64,000 bases of DNA from Lota lota (Eukaryota; Chordata; Actinopteri; Gadiformes; Lotidae), in contig JACYXH010000706.1 in assembly GCA_026745465.1 (NCBI GenBank), positions 1 through 64,000 on the forward strand, given 5' to 3'. The notes beneath the pieces are model-generated. The model was not told the DNA's origin. It did no database searches and saw only the letters and a list, made by a program, of their open reading frames with translations. Both the position numbers and the translations under genes were made by a program. Numbering within the stretch: position 1 is the first letter of the stretch; the number at the start of each line of letters is the position of its first letter. Positions 22,162 through 32,400 of this stretch are shown one piece after another.

Positions 22162-22994
22162 TGTGGCAACCCGGTTCCACTATGCGGTCGTTTCCCCCCA
22201 GTGAACACAAACCGGAAGTCAATTTGAAGCCAAAAAGGCGTATTTATTAAACAAATAATAAATAAACTATAAGTTAGACCGTGCCTAACACCAACCTAAA
22301 TGTTATTCATTAATTAATGGTCCGGCTGTAATCCCCGTCTCCTCTCCGTAGACGGTCTGGTTCAGCCGCCGGGGTTTCCGTGGACCCTCCAATCATTTGC
22401 GGGGCAGTCCTCTCTGTCGGTCCTCTGTAGGGGACTGCCGAACTCCAGGACACTCCTCCGTGTCGCTCACGGGCGATCTCCTCCTTGGTGTCGCTGCCGA
22501 GCAATCTCCCTCTCGGTGTCGCGGCCCAGCGATCTCTTCCTCGTATCGCTTTCCACTTGGTGGCGCTCCCGTGTTAACAGGGGTTCCCTCTCTCGTAGGG
22601 CCGAGGGACCTCTTCCCCGTATCGTCAAGCGATCTCGTCCTCGAGTCGCTCACCTCGTTGTCGCCGGGGAATCTCCTCCCATCGCCGAGGTATCTCGTCC
22701 TCGTATCGGGTTGACGGGATTTCCTTCCCCGTGTCGTTTCGCCAAGGAAACTCCTTTTCCCCGTAGCGCCGAGGTTCCTCGTTCTCGTATCTCGTCTCTC
22801 GTCTCCCCGTAAACCACGCCGAGCGCCGCTTATGTCGGCGTTTCTTCCGTCGTCGCCGGTGTCGCCCATTTTCGTTGATTACTATCAACGCTAATGAGCT
22901 CCGGCGTGCGATTTTCCGGAGAGCGGTGGTATACTCCATTTACCACTGCTCCCCTGAGCCTCCTGGGGCGCTGTCCTGGAGCCGGGTTGCCACA
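22162..22994. mobile_element. Non-autonomous element with 13-bp terminal inverted repeats
   Basis: TGTGGCAACCCGG at 22162-22174 is the exact reverse complement of CCGGGTTGCCACA at 22982-22994, and pairing extends inwards with one mismatch. The interior (about 22330-22860) is a degenerate tandem array of words such as CTCGTATCG, GTCGCT and CGATCTC of roughly 30 bp period. No transposase is encoded. A related end fragment is at 2573-2708. No clear target-site duplication was found, so the superfamily is unknown. Confidence 0.65.
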
Positions 22995-23249
22995 CTCCTC
23001 CACCCTTTGATGAAGGCCCGGGCTTCTCCAGGACGCCACGAGGCAGGCGTCGCCGGGGGTTCCCGTCATCCTCCTCGGAGGTCTCCGTCGCGGAGGATTG
23101 GGCCATGGGACCCCGTAGGCGGGTCAGGCGCGCGTCTGTGCCGCCTCGGGTGTGGTCCATGTCCGTCGCTCCGGTACTTCTCGGCCTGGCGTGGGTCGGC
23201 AGGGCCGGCCTCCTGGGCCCTCCTCCGCAACTCGGCCAGCAGATCCTCC

Positions 23250-23395
23250 AGCTGCTGGTGGCTGCGCTCCACCTGCTGGTCGCTGCGGCCCAGGTGCTGT
23301 TCACTGCGGCCCAGGTGCTGGTTGCTGCGGCCCAGGTGCTGGTTGCTGCGGCCCCAGTTGCTGGTTGCTGCGGCCCAGGCGCTGCATGGAGGCTA
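23250..23395 (-). repeat. 21-bp minisatellite encoding coiled-coil heptads
   Basis: The plus-strand unit is CAGGTGCTGGTTGCTGCGGCC, about six copies. On the minus strand each unit encodes seven residues (LGRSNQH and variants LGRSEQH, LGRSDQQ, VERSHQQ), exactly one heptad. It continues into LEDLLAELRRRAQEAG. One copy carries an extra base, which shifts the frame. Confidence 0.8.
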
Positions 23396-23439
23396 ACCGC
23401 TTCGGTCAGCTCGGCGTTGGCCGCCCCCAGCTGTCTCGA

Positions 23440-23890
23440 GCGGGACGCCTCCTCTCCAGCTGCACCTGCAGGCTCTTGTTCTGGCGCTCCATCTGAGCGC
23501 GAGCGCCCTCCAGGAGCTGGGAGGTACTGCGCTCCGCCGTCAGCTCCACGACTCATCTGTCCGTCTGCAGCATGGCTCTCTTGAGACGGTCGTTGACGAG
23601 CTCCGTGTTACACTGCTCCTCCTCCAGCTGGGCAATGCGTGCCTCCAGCCTATTCTCCGTCTCCTTGGCCTGGGCCAGGATCTCCTCCCGGGACATGCAG
23701 GTGTCCTCCAGTTCCCGGATCAGCTCCTTCATCTGCTCGATGATACGCTCTCCTTCTCAGCGAGGGATTCCTCCAATGTGGAGAGAGCGGTGTCCATGTT
23801 GGAGGTGTCTACCTGCAGAGGCTTGACTCTCTCTTTCAGGCTGCCCATCTGCTTCTCCTTGTCCCGAAGCTGCTCCTGCAGGTTCTCAAC
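23440..23890 (-). pseudogene. Mosaic of ERC/ELKS-like and non-muscle-myosin-tail-like coiled coil
   Basis: Reading down the minus strand, 23887-23750 gives NLQEQLRDKEKQMGSLKERV and [15 protein letters not shown], characteristic of ERC1/ERC2 (ELKS/CAST) presynaptic scaffold proteins. After a two-base frame change it continues as RIIEQ, which is still ERC-like. It then turns into [51 protein letters not shown] and ARAQMERQNKSLQ, characteristic of vertebrate non-muscle myosin II rod (MYH9/10/14). About 50 residues of rod are missing between AKETEN and [12 protein letters not shown] near 23550-23560 and the frame change make it non-functional as a single protein. It then runs into the heptad minisatellite. 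Source assignment is from remembered family motifs. Confidence 0.65.
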
Positions 23891-23975
23891 ACCCGTCCAG
23901 TCTATGCACGCTGCTTGCATATTAGCATACCACAGCGGGAAAACCGAAGACATTAGTGATTGTATACTGCTTGGA

Positions 23976-24001
23976 CACACACACACACACACACACACAC
24001 A
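23976..24001. repeat. (AC)n microsatellite
   Basis: AC repeat immediately upstream (minus sense) of the coiled-coil mosaic. Confidence 0.9.
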
Positions 24002-24309
24002 TTAGCGGTGTATGCTATGTACAGAGCATTAGCGCCTGCTAACTATGTGACGTAACAACAAGACCTCTCTCGGCACGCGAGGACCGCCACTAAGACGGTA
24101 TCGCCACGCCAACCAGGAAGGACGCACAGCAGGGGTGGGAAAACAAGGTAGCGGCCTTTTCTGTTTTCAGTTCAGTGTTGAATAACCTTTATTCAGGTAA
24201 TCAAAAGGTACAGCGTTTGAGTCGGTGGATTGAGATTTGAAAATTGTGTGGTTGATTTTTTTCTCTTTGATCATAAATTATTTTTCATCTTTTTCAGGCA
24301 TGAATATAA

Positions 24310-24870
24310 ACTGCTCAAAAAAATAAAGGGAACACTAAAATAACACATCCTAGATCTGAATGAATGAAATAATCTTATTAAAAACTTTTTTCTTTACATA
24401 GTTGAATGTGCTGATAACAAAATCACACAAATATTATCAATGGAAATCAAATTTATCAACCCATGGAGGTCTGGATTTGGAGTCACACTCAAAATTAAAG
24501 TGGAAAACCACACTACAGGCTGATCCAACTTTGATGTAATGCCCTTAAAACAAGTCAAAATGAGGCTCAGTAGTGTGTGTGGCCTCCACGTGCCTGTATG
24601 ACCTCCCTACAACACCTGGGCATGCTCCTGATGAGGTGGCGGATGGTCTCCTGAGGGATCTCCTCCCAGACCTGGACTAAAGCATCCGCCAACTCCTGGA
24701 CAGTCTGTGGTGCAACGTTGCGTTGGTGGATGGAGCGAGACATGATGTCCCAGATGTGCTCAATTGGATTCAGGTCTGGGGAACGGGCGGGCCAGTCCAT
24801 AGCATCAATGCCTTCCTCTTGCAGGAACTGCTGACACACTCCAGCCACATGATGCCTTTCCCTGGAACCT
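24310..24870 (-). mobile_element. Truncated Tc1/mariner transposon
   Basis: The 3' terminus starts at a TA with AACTGCTCAAAAAAATAAAG, the terminal inverted repeat of a widespread vertebrate Tc1 family. The other end stops around 24870-24893 next to a C-rich low-complexity tract, and the second inverted repeat is absent. Only the last third of the transposase gene remains. Confidence 0.85.
24567..24848 (-). pseudogene. Tc1-type transposase, C-terminal fragment
   Basis: A 93-codon frame with MDWPARSPDLNPIEHIWDIM near residues 17-36, which holds the third acidic catalytic residue (Glu of the DD34E triad, in PDLNPIE), and the C-terminal block HLIRSMPRCCREVIQARGG. A complete Tc1 transposase is about 340 residues, so the DNA-binding domain and the first two catalytic aspartates are missing. 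The apparent ATG lies inside the catalytic domain. It cannot be active alone. Confidence 0.85.
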
Positions 24871-24893
24871 GCCGATCCAACAGGGAATACCTG

Positions 24894-25460
24894 ACCCCCC
24901 CCCCCCCCACCCCCCCCCCACCCCCCCCCTCCTTTTCCTTCTCACATCACTCTCTTCCTCCTACTTCTCCCCTCCCCCCCTCCACCCTTCTCTTGCCCCC
25001 CCTCCCTCTCTCTCCTTCCCCTCCCCTCTCGTCCCTCCCCCCTCTTCTGCCATCTCATTTCTCTCTCCTTCCTACTTCTCCCTCTCCCCCCTCCACCTCC
25101 TTCTCCCTCTTCTCTCCTCTCCCCCTCTCTCTCTCCTCTCCTCTCTCCCCTCACTCTCCTTTTCTCATCCTTCTCTCCTCACCTCTCATCCCTACTTCCT
25201 CCCCCTCTCCCCCCTTCACCCCCCTTCCTATCTTTCGTCTCTCCCCTCCCTCTCTCTCGTCCCCCCTCACGCTCTTCTTTCTCTCCCCGCACCCCCACCT
25301 CCCCATACTTATTCTCCCCGCACCCTCCACCTTCTCCCCCCTCCTTCCACCTACTTCTCCCCCCACTCTTCTTCTTCCCCCTCCTCACCTCCGACTTCTC
25401 TCCTCCGCAACCCCCTATCCTTCTCCCCCCGTCCACCTACTGCTACTCCCTTTTTTTCTT
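24894..25460. repeat. Long C/T-rich polypyrimidine tract
   Basis: About 570 bp of nearly pure C/T on the plus strand (GA on the minus). It starts with C homopolymer runs at 24895-24930. Frames across it are low-complexity artefacts. Confidence 0.9.
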
Positions 25461-25541
25461 AATCCCATCTTTAAAGAAGGGAAATGCCCAGGTTGCTAGA
25501 CAACGCACGCTCACTCTCTCGTTGAACCCCCAACTCCCTGT

Positions 25542-25650
25542 GTGTGTGTGTGTGTGTGTGGCAAACTATCACACCCACACACGTCTGTTAATCTCTATAT
25601 TTGCAAGATCTCTATCCTTGCAAGAAGCTGCACGTATACACGCACGCACG

Positions 25651-25706
<56 letters not shown>
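25542..25706. repeat. (TG)n then (AC)n microsatellites, mirror arranged
   Basis: TG repeat at 25540-25560, and (ACGC)n/(AC)n at about 25638-25706. The two could pair to form a hairpin. Confidence 0.85.
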
Positions 25707-25708
<2 letters not shown>

Positions 25709-26390
25709 CATGACGGTGCTAGTAGGCACAGCAACCATTACACACACATTACCTATAAGGCCAGAGTGTGGCACAAAAAGGAACAAAAAGGTGGGATCCA
25801 TTGATGTAACTCTGCACAGACCATCAACAAAAACACGACGACGCACATAGACATACATAAACATAATACACACACACCAGTTGAGGATTAGTCATGGCGA
25901 ACGCAGGTTCACACGGGAACGCCCGCGGACCTGGGTTGAGATTTACAACGCACACCTTAACACTCGCTGAGTCACACAACAATCACGACGGATTTCTCTG
26001 AAAACACACCTGTACTTTGTTCGCTATTAATCGCCTATTTAATTATTTATTGTTAAATTTGTTGTATGGGCTTGTTTGCCTTGGTGGTTGAGCAGTTGAT
26101 GTGGTGCCTTTATTTTGAAACACACTTTTGCGTTTGTCACTGTAACTGTATGCTGCTACATATTGAACAGCATCATCTGTACAGATTCAAAAATAAAACG
26201 TAATATACAGAGATTCAATAAAATAAATTCATTTTAGTTTGCTCTATTTTTATTAAATATATACTAGTACTCCCTCCCTATACTAGTACTAGCCTCTGCT
26301 CCAATTGAGCTCCTTCCATAGCCATGGCTAGTGATTCCCTAACCATGGCTAGTGTTTCACTCCGCAGCAATGCCTGTTTTCTCGTGGTGG
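25707..26390. other. Unassigned AT-rich spacer
   Basis: No gene is recognised. A short TACTAGTACT duplication (26262-26292) and a duplicated CCATGGCTAGTG word (about 26322-26353) are present. Confidence 0.4.
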
Positions 26391-26705
26391 CATAGCTTAG
26401 CATAGCGGTGGTTGTGCTTCCTTAGTCGTGCTATAGCTTAGGTTATGCTTAGGATATGATAAAATATGAGAGAAAAATAGTAATGGTCAGGACAGGAGTG
26501 ATTTCCCCTGAACTGGGCCATAGTACGACAAACTTGGACTACTGTTAACCCATCTCCATAGACTCCCATCTACATATTGACAGAATATTAAAAAGGGGGG
26601 TATAGCTTAGCATAGTGGTCGCGTTGCTGAGCGTAGCGGTGGCATAGCTTAGCAGTGGCATAGCTTAGCGTAACGGTGGCGTAGCTTAGCGTAGCGCTGG
26701 CTGTG
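26391..26705. repeat. Degenerate minisatellite of TAGCTTAGCGTAGCGGTGGC type
   Basis: Two clusters (26391-26455 and 26603-26705) of an approximately 18-20-bp unit with C/T and A/G variants, separated by about 150 bp of other DNA. Confidence 0.7.
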
Positions 26706-27149
26706 CTATTTTGGGAGGGAGGGAAGTCAGGGACAGAATTCCCTCAGAAACCACCCGGCTCTCTCCCTCACCATGGCAACAGGGAAGAGCCGGTCCCCGT
26801 TACGCAAGAGTATGAGAATCTGGCAGGGGAGGGAAAGCAACTCCCCCACACTCTCCCTCTCCTCCATCCTCCCATCACACCCCCTCCCACCCCATTCCAT
26901 TCGTCAACTGTTTTCAGCCCACTAACAATCATGTGTTCATCCTCTCCCTCGTTCACTCGCTCTCTGCCTCAATCTCTCTTACTAACATATATAAACAACA
27001 TACTTCCTAACTCTCTCACATCTTCCGTCTAGAACCTTTGACGTCCCATCTTCCATCTCATCCGTCTCTTTCTCTTTCTCCTTCCTCATTTCATTTTGCT
27101 CACCAATGTAAGAAAAAACACCCGCAAAGCAACAATGAGACTAGTTCTG
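26706..27149. other. Unassigned C/T-rich spacer
   Basis: Simple pyrimidine-rich DNA, with no supported gene. Confidence 0.4.
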
Positions 27150-27672
27150 TGGTCCACACACCTGGAGGTCTCCTCATGTGAGGTGGGCTTGGTGTGTGCA
27201 CACCTGTAGGTCTCCTCATGTGAGGTGGGCTTGGTGTGTGCACACCTGGAGGTCTCCTCATGTGAGGTGGGCTTGGTGTGTGCACACCTGGAGGTCTCCT
27301 CATGTGAGGTGGGCTTGGTGTGTGCACACCTGGAGGTCTCCTCATGTGAGGTGGGCTTGGTGTGTGCACACCTGGAGGTCTCCTCATGTGAGGTGGGCTT
27401 GGTGTGTGCACACCTGGAGGTCTCCTCATGTGAGGTGGGCTTGGTGTGTGCACACCTGGAGGTCTCCTCATGTGAGGTGGGCTTGGTGTGTGCACACCTG
27501 GAGGTCTCCTCATGTGAGATGGGCTTGGTGTGTGCACACCTGGAGGTCTCCTCATGTGAGGTGGGCTTGGTGTGTGCACACCTGGAGGTCTCCTCATGTG
27601 AGGTGGGCTTGGTGTGTGCACACCTGGAGGTCTCCTTATGTGAGGTGGGCTTGGTGTGTGCACACCTGGCCA
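27150..27672. repeat. 42-bp minisatellite, about 12 near-identical copies
   Basis: The unit contains GTCTCCTCATGTGAGGTGGG and TTGGTGTGTGCACACCTGGA, with internal palindromes CCTCATGTGAGG and GGTGTGTGCACACC. Copies differ by single bases (for example GTGAGATGGG near 27515, CTCCTTATG near 27630, CCTGTAGG near 27205). Because 42 is a multiple of three, several frames stay open on both strands. No start, promoter or homology supports a protein. Confidence 0.95.
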
Positions 27673-28618
27673 GCTCAGGGGAGCGGGGTTTCAATGTCCC
27701 CCGTTGTGAAACCCCCAGCATGCACAGAAACCTGAGCAACTGCATGAGCCTGGAACCAAGTGAGTGAGTGAGTGAGTGAGCATGTGTGCGTATTTGTGTG
27801 TGTGTGTGTCCTTTCAGTATTGATCTAACATTGAGAGCTGTGACCATTGACAGCCATGGATGAGTCTTAATGACACAAAAGAGTGCACGCTCACACACAC
27901 ACACACACACACACCTGGAGGGAATAGTGAATGGCTGACCCAAACACAACAGGGAGTGCTGTAAAGGAGTGAGCCGCATGGCTCAGTGAGGTTAAATAAC
28001 ACATTAAAACAAAGAGCATCAATAAACAAAGCCAGGCCTAGAGTTTACCCTCCCAACCATTTCTTTATTCTGCGGTTCGCTTTCTACTGCCCATGTGATA
28101 TAGACCAGGAGACTCGTTGATTGTGTGTGCAATAGGTTAGGTCATTTGATCGCACAAACACTATCTATCCCAAACATCTTGTTGGGAATAGATCCCAAAC
28201 ATCATTAATACAGTATTCCCCTTTTCAGTCTTCAAACATTCTAAGGATTTAAATTAAACGCTTATGAATCGTGAGCCACAGTGTGAACACCACTAATCTT
28301 ATCGGCTTTGAAAAGTCACAGGACGAGAAGAAAACCCAGATCATGCAGGATGTTCCAGCGGGGGCGGCCGTTGTCTTAGCGACGCGGCCTATCAACAAAC
28401 AAGCAAGCGCTAAAGCACAACAGGATTTCTGCAATTTCCTCCAATCAAAACATGCTGAGCCGCTGCGCTGCTGCTGCTGTGATGCTAATTGCGCTAGCAC
28501 AGTGGCTTCAGAGTGGAGAGGTTTCATTTGAGCCCCCTGCGGAGGAGTCCTCCTCGGGTCACAACGGGTTCAAGAAACTTGAAAATATTAAAATAAATCA
28601 CAATCAACGGCAACTGGA
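27673..28618. other. Unassigned spacer with short microsatellites
   Basis: (GTGA)n at 27760-27780, (GT)n at 27795-27809 and (AC)n at 27893-27914. No gene is recognised. Confidence 0.4.
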
Positions 28619-28692
28619 TAGAGAGAGAGACAGACAGAGAGAGACAGACAGAGAGAGAGAGACAGAGCGAGAAGCAGAGAGAGAGAGAGAGA
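28619..28692. repeat. (GA)n-type low-complexity tract
   Basis: GAGAGACAGA repeats that directly abut the left LINE fragment. Confidence 0.85.
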
Positions 28693-28859
28693 TCGTGATC
28701 TTTCAAAAAAGGTCTGGGCTCCAAGACCAACATTTTAAATTATATTTGGACTCTTTCAAACACACAAATAATTACACATACTTGGGCCTAAACATCTGTC
28801 CAACTGGTTCATTCAAAACGGCTGTCAACAACCTCAGAGACAAAGCCAGAAGAGCCTTC
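28693..28859 (+). pseudogene. LINE reverse transcriptase fragment, left of the LTR element
   Basis: One open frame reads FKHTNNYTYLGLNICPTGSF, NNLRDKARRAF. This is the thumb/connection part of a fish non-LTR retrotransposon RT (the TYLGL...GSF...KARRA pattern). It stops exactly at the target duplication CCTTC (28855-28859) of the LTR element and resumes at 33675. The 5' part of the LINE is absent. Confidence 0.75.
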
Positions 28860-29026
28860 TGTTGTAGAGTGGGATATGACCACTAGGGGCAGTAGTGCCA
28901 TTGTTGGGCACAGGAACTGACCGCTCTCTCCCCGGAGTTAGAAGTTGATGCTTGGTCATTCAATAAAGAGTTATGAGCCAAGTCTGTGACCGTCCAGTTA
29001 CTAATTAGTATTCCCAAGATACTACA
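28860..29026 (+). repeat. 5' LTR (167 bp)
   Basis: TGTTGTAG...ACTACA, with an AATAAA polyadenylation signal near 28962. Very short for a Ty3/gypsy LTR. Confidence 0.95.
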
Positions 29027-29213
29027 TTGGCGACGAGGATAATTTGGAATATGGAAGCGGTGAAGACAGGACGTTTTTACTGAGTAAGTGACGGCGGAAC
29101 CTAGTAACAGGCTAGTTTGCTAGGAAAGGCTAAGAGTGTGACGCTATCGACATTGGGCAAGCTAGCGAAGGCTTCGCTCTCTCTTTGGCGGCTGTGACTG
29201 GTCGACAGACAAG

Positions 29214-29426
29214 ATGGCAGGCACATTCGGGTCGGTGGCACCATTTGACAACAAGACACAAGTGTGGGAAGAATACTGCGAAATTCTGGAGCATTTTTTT
29301 GTTGCAAATGAGATCGACGAGGCTGTAAGGAAAATGGCCATCCTATTGAGCTGTGTGGGCGCGCAGACCTACGCATTGATGAGGAACTTACTGAGCCCCG
29401 GCAAAGCCAGGGGAAACGTTATATAA
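29214..29426 (+). pseudogene. Gag N-terminal fragment of the Ty3/gypsy element
   Basis: Starts at ATG 29214 (MAGTFGSVAPFDNKTQVWEE), the usual beginning of gag in this lineage, with VWEEYCEILEHFFVANEI as the first capsid-like helices. The frame ends at TAA 29424-29426. The protein continues in another frame that overlaps near 29400 (around CCGGCAAAGCC), so one base has been gained or lost. The position, deep inside the capsid region, makes programmed frameshifting unlikely. Gag forms the retrotransposon particle. Confidence 0.8.
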
Positions 29427-29430
29427 TGAC

Positions 29431-32400
29431 TTGGTGAGTCTACTGCGATCCCATTTCAATCCTAAACCGAGTGAAATAGTACAAAGATGGAAATTCAACT
29501 CAAGAAATAGGAAACCTGAGGAAAGTGTCAGTGATTATGTGGCGGAGCTGAGGAAGCTCGCGCAGGACTGCAACTATGGGGACACGCTCACAGTGATGAT
29601 ACGTGACAGATTAGTGTGCGGCATAAATGACGACAGAATACAGCGGAGACTTTTGTCAGAGGATGGTTTGATGTTTGACACGGCGCTAAAGAAAGCGCTG
29701 GCCATGGAAGCGGCCAACAAGGACATAAAGGACTTGACTTCTATGAGCGACGGAAAAGGGAGCCGACTTGTGGCGGGGTCCGTTTACAAAGTGGACGCCC
29801 GTGCAAAGACGCAGCAGCGGGGGCGCGCCAAATGCTACAGATGTGGCGGGAACAGCCACTTGGCAAACGAGTGCAGGTTCGCGGGAGAAAAGTGTCACAA
29901 CTGCGGTAAGACAGGGCACATAAAGCGGGCCTGCAAACTGGCATGGAACGAGAAATCGAGCGCCCAGGGACCTACAAAGGTTAAAAGGGAGAGTGAGAGT
30001 TATTCAAAAAGTGCGCATTTCATACAGGAAGAGGAAGAGAGTAGTCAGGAGAGTAGTGAGGATGTATTCACTATTCACAGTATGAACACTACCATTCCCA
30101 AAGTACCTCCTCTCAGGCAATATTTAAAAGTAAATGGATGTAAGGTAAAATTTGAGATTGATACCGGCTGTAGTGTAACAGTAATGTCACAGTCAGAGTA
30201 TGCTAAGCTATGGAAGAAGGCAAATGTGCCAGAGCTAGGTACATGTCCTATCAGTCTTAAAACATATACGGGACAAAAAGTTGACATTCTGGGGTCAGCT
30301 AATGTGAAAGTTGAACATAAAGGAATGGTCAAAGAGTTACCAGTTGTAGTTGTAGCGGGGTCAGGACCAAACCTGCTTGGGCGAGGGTGGATCACCAAGT
30401 TAGATGTGGACTGGCGTACAATGAATAAGATAATGGACAGCAAAGATGCTTTACAGGAAGTGTTAAAGAAACATGAGCAGGTGTTCAAGGATGAGCTTGG
30501 CACATTAAAAGGAGCCACAGCAAAGATACATGTAGCCAGTGATGCTACACCCCGCTTCTTCAAACCGAGGTCAGTTCCGTTTGCAATGAAAACGAAGGTA
30601 GAGGCTGAGTTAGATCGGCTCTTGAAGGAAAACATCATAGAACCAGTGAAGTTCTCAGACTGGGCAGCACCAATAGTCCCAGTGGTAAAACCGGACAATA
30701 CGGTGAGATTGTGTGGTGACTATAAAGTGACTGTAAATAGAGTGTCATCACTAGAACAGTACCCCATTCCTAAAATGGAGGACATGTTCACGTCCCTAGC
30801 GGGGGGTGAAAAATTCAGTAAACTGGATATGAGTCATGCTTACCAACAGATAAGGCTAGATGAAGACTCAAAGAAATACGTCACAGTGAACACGCACAAG
30901 GGACTGTTCACCTATGCAAGGTTACCCTTCGGAGTCAGCTCCAGTCCTGCAATCTTCCAGCGCACTATGGAAGGGATTCTACAGGGGATTCCCCAGTGTG
31001 CAGTCTATCTCGACGACATCCTTCTGACAGGAACGGATGATCAGGACCACATCCGTACACTGGACAGAGTGTTACAACGGCTGGAGGAGGCAGGGCTACG
31101 ATTGAAAAGGAGTAAGTGCAACTTCATGGAGAAGGAAGTTACATTCCTAGGACACAGGGTGGACGCTACTGGGCTGCATCCAGTGCCAGAGAAAGTGAAG
31201 GCGGTCCAAGATGCACCAGCGCCTACTACAGTCACGGAATTGAAAGCATATCTGGGACTGTTAAACTACTACCATAGGTTCCTACCGAAGTTGTCTACCC
31301 TATTGGCTCCTCTGCACCAGCTGCTTAGGAAGGACGAGCCATGGTGTTGGGGGTCGGAGCAAAAACGGGCCTTCAACCAGTCAAAAGAATTGTTACAGTC
31401 GAGCAGAGTGTTGGTACATTATGATGAAGGAAAAGTACTGATACTATCCTGTGATGCCTCACCCTACGGGTTGGGAGCGGTATTGTCTCATCGTATGCCA
31501 GATGGGGCTGAGAAGCCTATAGGGTTTGTATCGCGCACACTCTCACCTGCTGAAAAGAACTATTCACAACTTGATAAGGAGGGGTTAGCTATCATATTTG
31601 GCGTGAAGAAGTTTCATAAATACTTATATGGGAGGAAGTTTGAAATCTGTACTGACCATAAGCCTCTTATCAGTTTGTTGAATGAAATGAAAGCGGTGCC
31701 ACAAATGGCATCTCCCAGAATAATGAGATGGGCAGTAACATTACGAGCATATGAGTATGTCATTACTTACAGAGCAGGCAAGGACAACGGTAACGCTGAT
31801 GCTCTCAGCCGCCTCCCTCTCCCAGAGTGTCCAAGCAGTCCGCCTCCTGAGGAACGAGTGCTAATGCTGGATCAGGAGATCAGCCCAATGACGACCTCGA
31901 AACAAATCCAGAGCTGGACAGCCAAAGATCCAGTCCTGTCGAGGGTCCGTGAGTACCTACTGAGGGGCTGGCCAAATCACATGGATGGACATGAGTTTGC
32001 CGTTTACAAACAGAGGCAGCACGAGCTCAGTGTTCAGGACGGCTGTGTGCTGTGGGGAGCCCGGGTCGTCGTTCCAGAGAGAGGTCGCACAGCAATGATG
32101 GAACAACTGCATCAGAGTCATCCCGGCATGACCAGAATGAAAGGCTTGGCCAGGAGCTACATGTGGTGGCCCAATATGGATTCTGACATTGAAAAGAAGG
32201 TCAAATCATGCACCACATGTCAAGAGCAGAGAAAAGCACCTGCTAGTGCCCCACTCCATCCCTGGGAGTGGCCCAGTAAGCCATGGAGAAGGCTACACAT
32301 AGACTATGCAGGTCCTTTCATGGGAAAGATGTTTTTGGTAATAGTAGACGCTCACTCAAAATGGATGGACGTATACCCATTGAGCTCAGCTACGTCAGCT

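Noticed and set aside
22397..22939. Arg-rich frames across the TIR element
   Set aside because: Frames on both strands reflect the internal degenerate repeat. There is no transposase motif.
24723..25499. 258-codon Pro/Ser-rich frame
   Set aside because: It is the translation of a C/T homopolymer-like tract fused to the antisense of a Tc1 transposase.
27150..27672. CRISPR array
   Set aside because: Direct repeats have no unique spacers. This and the other arrays are head-to-tail minisatellites in vertebrate DNA.
27086..27979. 297-codon minus-strand frame and several overlapping plus-strand frames
   Set aside because: All are translations of the 42-bp minisatellite.
29400..29431. Programmed frameshift in gag of the Ty3/gypsy element
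   Set aside because: The position, inside the capsid region rather than at the gag-pol boundary, and the lack of a clear slippery heptamer favour a simple indel.
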